The notes beneath the pieces are model-generated. The model was not told the origin of the DNA. It searched no databases and was given only the letters and a program-made list of their open reading frames with translations. From Micrococcales bacterium (GTDB taxonomy: Bacteria > Actinomycetota > Actinomycetes > Actinomycetales > Dermatophilaceae), in assembly GCA_003157445.1 (NCBI GenBank), contig PMJN01000110.1, forward strand, positions 1 through 6,485: DNA of 6,485 nucleotides. The letters are read 5' to 3'. The translations under genes were made by a program, and so were the position numbers. Each line of letters starts with the position of its first letter. Position 1 is the stretch's first letter. Of the stretch, positions 4,744 through 6,485 are shown piece after piece.

Positions 4744-5670
4744 ATGACTGACTACCAGCGTCGACTCTGGACGCCCGGCTGGTCAGTGGACGTGTCCGCC
4801 ATCATTGGTGGCCTGCGCCAGGGTCGGGGCGACCCTACATTTCGACAAGATCGCGACGGGACCATCTGGCGTGGGATCCGCACGCCGCAGGGGGCGTCGA
4901 CCCTCGCCCTAGTCCGGGTCCCGGGATCCGGCATCGAAGCCACCGCATGGGGTCCCGGTGCGCAGTGGGTACTGGCATCGGTGCCGAGCATGCTTGGCAG
5001 CCTGGACGACGTGACGGGCTTCGTGGCGCACCACCGGCAGGTCGCTGAGGCGGCGCGACGGTTCAGCGGATGGCGAGTGCCCCGCACCGCACTTGTACTG
5101 GAAGCGCTGATCCCCTCGATCATCGCCCAGAAGGTAACCGGCCACGAGGCCTCCGGTTCCTATCGCACCCTTATTCACCGCTTTGGCGAGCGCGCACCTG
5201 GGGAGGGTGACGGGCGGGGGCTGTGGGTCGCGCCCAGCGCCCGCGGATGGGCGTTGATTCCCTCGTGGGAGTGGCTGCGAGCCGGGGTCGACGGGGCGCG
5301 GGCTGCGGCCGTCGTTCGAGCAGCAGGGGTCGCCGGTCGGGTAGAGCAGTGCGTAGATCTGAGCATCGATCGGGCTGACCGGCGGCTGCGCGCCATAAGC
5401 GGGGTCGGGGTCTGGACCGCAGCCGAGGTGCGACACAGCGCACTGGGTGATCCGGACGCCGTGAGCTTCGGCGACTATCACGTGGCCAGGGACATCGGGT
5501 GGGCGCTGACTGGATCTGAGGTAGATGACGACGGCCTGGCTGAGCTGCTCGAGCCATATGCGCGACATCGCTATCGGGTCCAGGGGCTGCTCAAGCTGGC
5601 GGGCGCAGGGCGCCCCAGACGTGGCCCCCGGATGGCGGTCCCCACCCACATGCCGCACCGGTTCCGCTGA
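4744..5670 (+). CDS. AlkA-like DNA-3-methyladenine glycosylase (HhH-GPD superfamily)
   Basis: The 308-residue protein should remove alkylated bases such as 3-methyladenine from DNA, starting base excision repair. An N-terminal beta domain (about 1-85; WTPGWSVDV, GRGDPTF) leads to the helical glycosylase core. There, LEALIPSIIAQKVTGHEA (119-136) carries the family's I..QkV helix. The helix-hairpin-helix is LRAISGVGVWTAAEV (215-229), and SFGDYHV (241-247) supplies the likely catalytic Asp, D244, equivalent to AlkA D238. PYARHRYRVQGLL (271-283) is the usual C-terminal helix. The basic tail (RPRRGPRM) is common in actinobacterial members. I chose ATG 4744. An in-frame TTG at 4696 with GAGG seven bases upstream would add 16 residues, but that extension does not look like family sequence and would abut the divergent gene's start. 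The gene is divergent from the TIGR03089 gene and convergent with cofE, so probably monocistronic. Confidence 0.9.
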   Translation: MTDYQRRLWTPGWSVDVSAIIGGLRQGRGDPTFRQDRDGTIWRGIRTPQGASTLALVRVPGSGIEATAWGPGAQWVLASVPSMLGSLDDVTGFVAHHRQVAEAARRFSGWRVPRTALVLEALIPSIIAQKVTGHEASGSYRTLIHRFGERAPGEGDGRGLWVAPSARGWALIPSWEWLRAGVDGARAAAVVRAAGVAGRVEQCVDLSIDRADRRLRAISGVGVWTAAEVRHSALGDPDAVSFGDYHVARDIGWALTGSEVDDDGLAELLEPYARHRYRVQGLLKLAGAGRPRRGPRMAVPTHMPHRFR

Positions 5671-5680
5671 GGTTTGGGCG

Positions 5681-5704
5681 GCCTTTCGGTTGTTATCGAA
5701 AGGC
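5681..5704. terminator. Bidirectional terminator hairpin spanning the cofE stop codon
   Basis: GCCTTTCG (5681-5688) and CGAAAGGC (5697-5704) form a perfect 8-bp stem, with an 8-base loop that contains the cofE TAA (5693-5695). It lies ten bases after the glycosylase stop, so it can serve both convergent genes. No long T-tract follows on either strand. Confidence 0.65.
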
Positions 5705-6484
5705 GATGAGCGCGCTGGGGCGACCCGTCAGGATCTCATCAGTGGTCAAGGACGGCGCCGGCGATCGGCTCAGGGATGCGCTCAGGCCTTCGCCGTGCAG
5801 CGCCACCTCGGTGCGGGTTGACGCGACCCCGAGTGTGAAGTCGTCCGGGGCCAAGAGCGTAATGGTGTCTGCGTCGACCTTTCCGACAGCGTCCGGGCAG
5901 GTGAGCAGGGCGACTCGCAGAGCCCGCATCGCCCGGGTAGTGGCGTCTTCGCGAACGATGAGGGGAATGCCGACCTCGGTTGCCGTTGCGGAGCCGGGCA
6001 CCACGCCCAGGGCCGCGCGGACGGCCTCGAGCATGCCGTAGCCGAACCAGTCCTGCGGCCCGGTGCGGACAAGACCCTTGGCCCCGGAGGTCCCTGCGGT
6101 GCCGGGGACGTACTGACCAAGGCCGCGAACGTGTGCGACCGGTATGCCGGCCGCTTTGCCTTTGACCAGATCCGCTGCGGCGGCGATCTCATCGGCCACG
6201 CAGCGTTCGGTCACCGACAGCAGGCGCCCGTGGCTGTCGGAAGAACCACGCAGGTCGTCGATGACCTGGATACCGCAGGCTCCCAACGCAAAGTCGGTCT
6301 GGCCGTTGCGCCAGGGCCGGCCGGCGGTGTCGCTGAGGATTACTGCGGTTGTGACCTTGCTGCCTGCGCGCCTCAGCCATCCGGACTGCACGCCGTCCCG
6401 GATCTGGTGGGCGAGTGCGTCGGGATCGCTGGGCAGGACCAAGACGGTCGACTCGTCGCCCGTGTTGGAGGCGTCGACCCCTGC
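5693..6484 (-). CDS. cofE: Coenzyme F420-0:L-glutamate ligase, CofE/FbiB type (N-terminus beyond window)
   Basis: The frame stays open to the right edge, giving 263 residues; roughly 105-110 N-terminal residues should lie outside. The protein adds L-glutamate to F420-0 using GTP and a divalent metal, building the polyglutamate tail of coenzyme F420. Diagnostic segments are GVDASN (2-7), VLPSDPDALA (16-25), VILSDTAGRPWRNGQTD (48-64), where metal and nucleotide ligands cluster, and VADEIAAAADLVKGKAAGIP (96-115). The core ends near VRGLGQY (119-125). After that, mycobacterial FbiB carries a full FMN-binding nitroreductase-like domain of about 200 residues. Here only about 138 residues follow, with EVGIPLIVREDATTRAMRAL (167-186), unlike nitroreductases. 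How the dehydro-F420 reduction step is done in this organism is therefore open. The stop codon lies inside a bidirectional terminator hairpin. cofD (fbiA) would be expected just upstream, outside the window. Confidence 0.93.
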   Translation of the reverse strand, partial: AGVDASNTGDESTVLVLPSDPDALAHQIRDGVQSGWLRRAGSKVTTAVILSDTAGRPWRNGQTDFALGACGIQVIDDLRGSSDSHGRLLSVTERCVADEIAAAADLVKGKAAGIPVAHVRGLGQYVPGTAGTSGAKGLVRTGPQDWFGYGMLEAVRAALGVVPGSATATEVGIPLIVREDATTRAMRALRVALLTCPDAVGKVDADTITLLAPDDFTLGVASTRTEVALHGEGLSASLSRSPAPSLTTDEILTGRPSALIAFR

Positions 6485-6485
6485 C

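Noticed and set aside
4909..5658. Minus-strand reading frame of 249 codons opposite the DNA glycosylase
   Set aside because: The glycosylase carries the HhH and catalytic Asp motifs; the antisense product shows no family features.
1..6485. CRISPR array, tRNA, insertion sequence or prophage signals
   Set aside because: I saw no spaced direct repeats, cloverleaf, transposase-like frame or phage gene on either strand.

Overview
The window is GC-rich with strongly GC-biased third codon positions and GTG starts, and it carries a coenzyme F420 gene and a member of the actinobacterial TIGR03089 family. All of this points to an actinobacterium (high-GC Gram-positive). Propionibacteriales or Micrococcales would fit, but I cannot fix the order from sequence alone. 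Nothing looks phage-borne: there are no integrases, insertion sequences, tRNAs or CRISPR repeats.

Bases 1-3905 (+ strand) are a surface-glycan block. It begins with the 3' part of a GtrA-family membrane protein, which overlaps a soluble family 2 glycosyltransferase by 4 bases (GTGA). After a 42-base gap holding a likely promoter (TAGGCT six bases before a GTG start) comes a second unit. This unit has a GtrB/polyprenyl-phosphate-type glycosyltransferase with two C-terminal membrane helices, a sugar-nucleotide epimerase/dehydratase-like SDR protein (again a GTGA overlap), and a class I SAM methyltransferase. The inferred logic is that a nucleotide sugar is made or altered by the SDR protein, loaded on a polyprenyl phosphate by the GtrB-like enzyme and flipped by a GtrA-type protein. 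The soluble glycosyltransferase and methyltransferase would extend or decorate the glycan. The sugar and the final polymer are unknown.

Bases 3979-4701 (- strand) encode a TIGR03089 protein, which looks like a catalytically empty piece of an AMP-forming ligase. Its predicted promoter has the same TAGGCT box seven bases before its GTG start, which suggests a leaderless mRNA. Divergent from it, 4744-5670 (+) encodes an AlkA-like DNA-3-methyladenine glycosylase. Convergent to that, 5693 to the right edge (-) encodes most of coenzyme F420-0:L-glutamate ligase (CofE/FbiB). Its C-terminal tail is short and is not the nitroreductase domain of mycobacterial FbiB. An 8-bp perfect hairpin (5681-5704) spans the cofE stop codon and probably ends transcription from both sides.

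From memory, mycobacteria also keep F420 ligase, cell-wall rhamnose/mannose genes and a TIGR03089 gene in one neighbourhood (around fbiA-fbiB to Rv3268). The window may therefore be a rearranged version of that conserved actinobacterial region. No clearly new multi-gene system is evident. The points most worth a second look are the leaderless promoter pattern, the empty ligase-like protein with its internal repeat and large inverted repeat, the non-standard CofE tail, the terminator-like element inside the epimerase gene, and single rare TTA codons in four of the genes.
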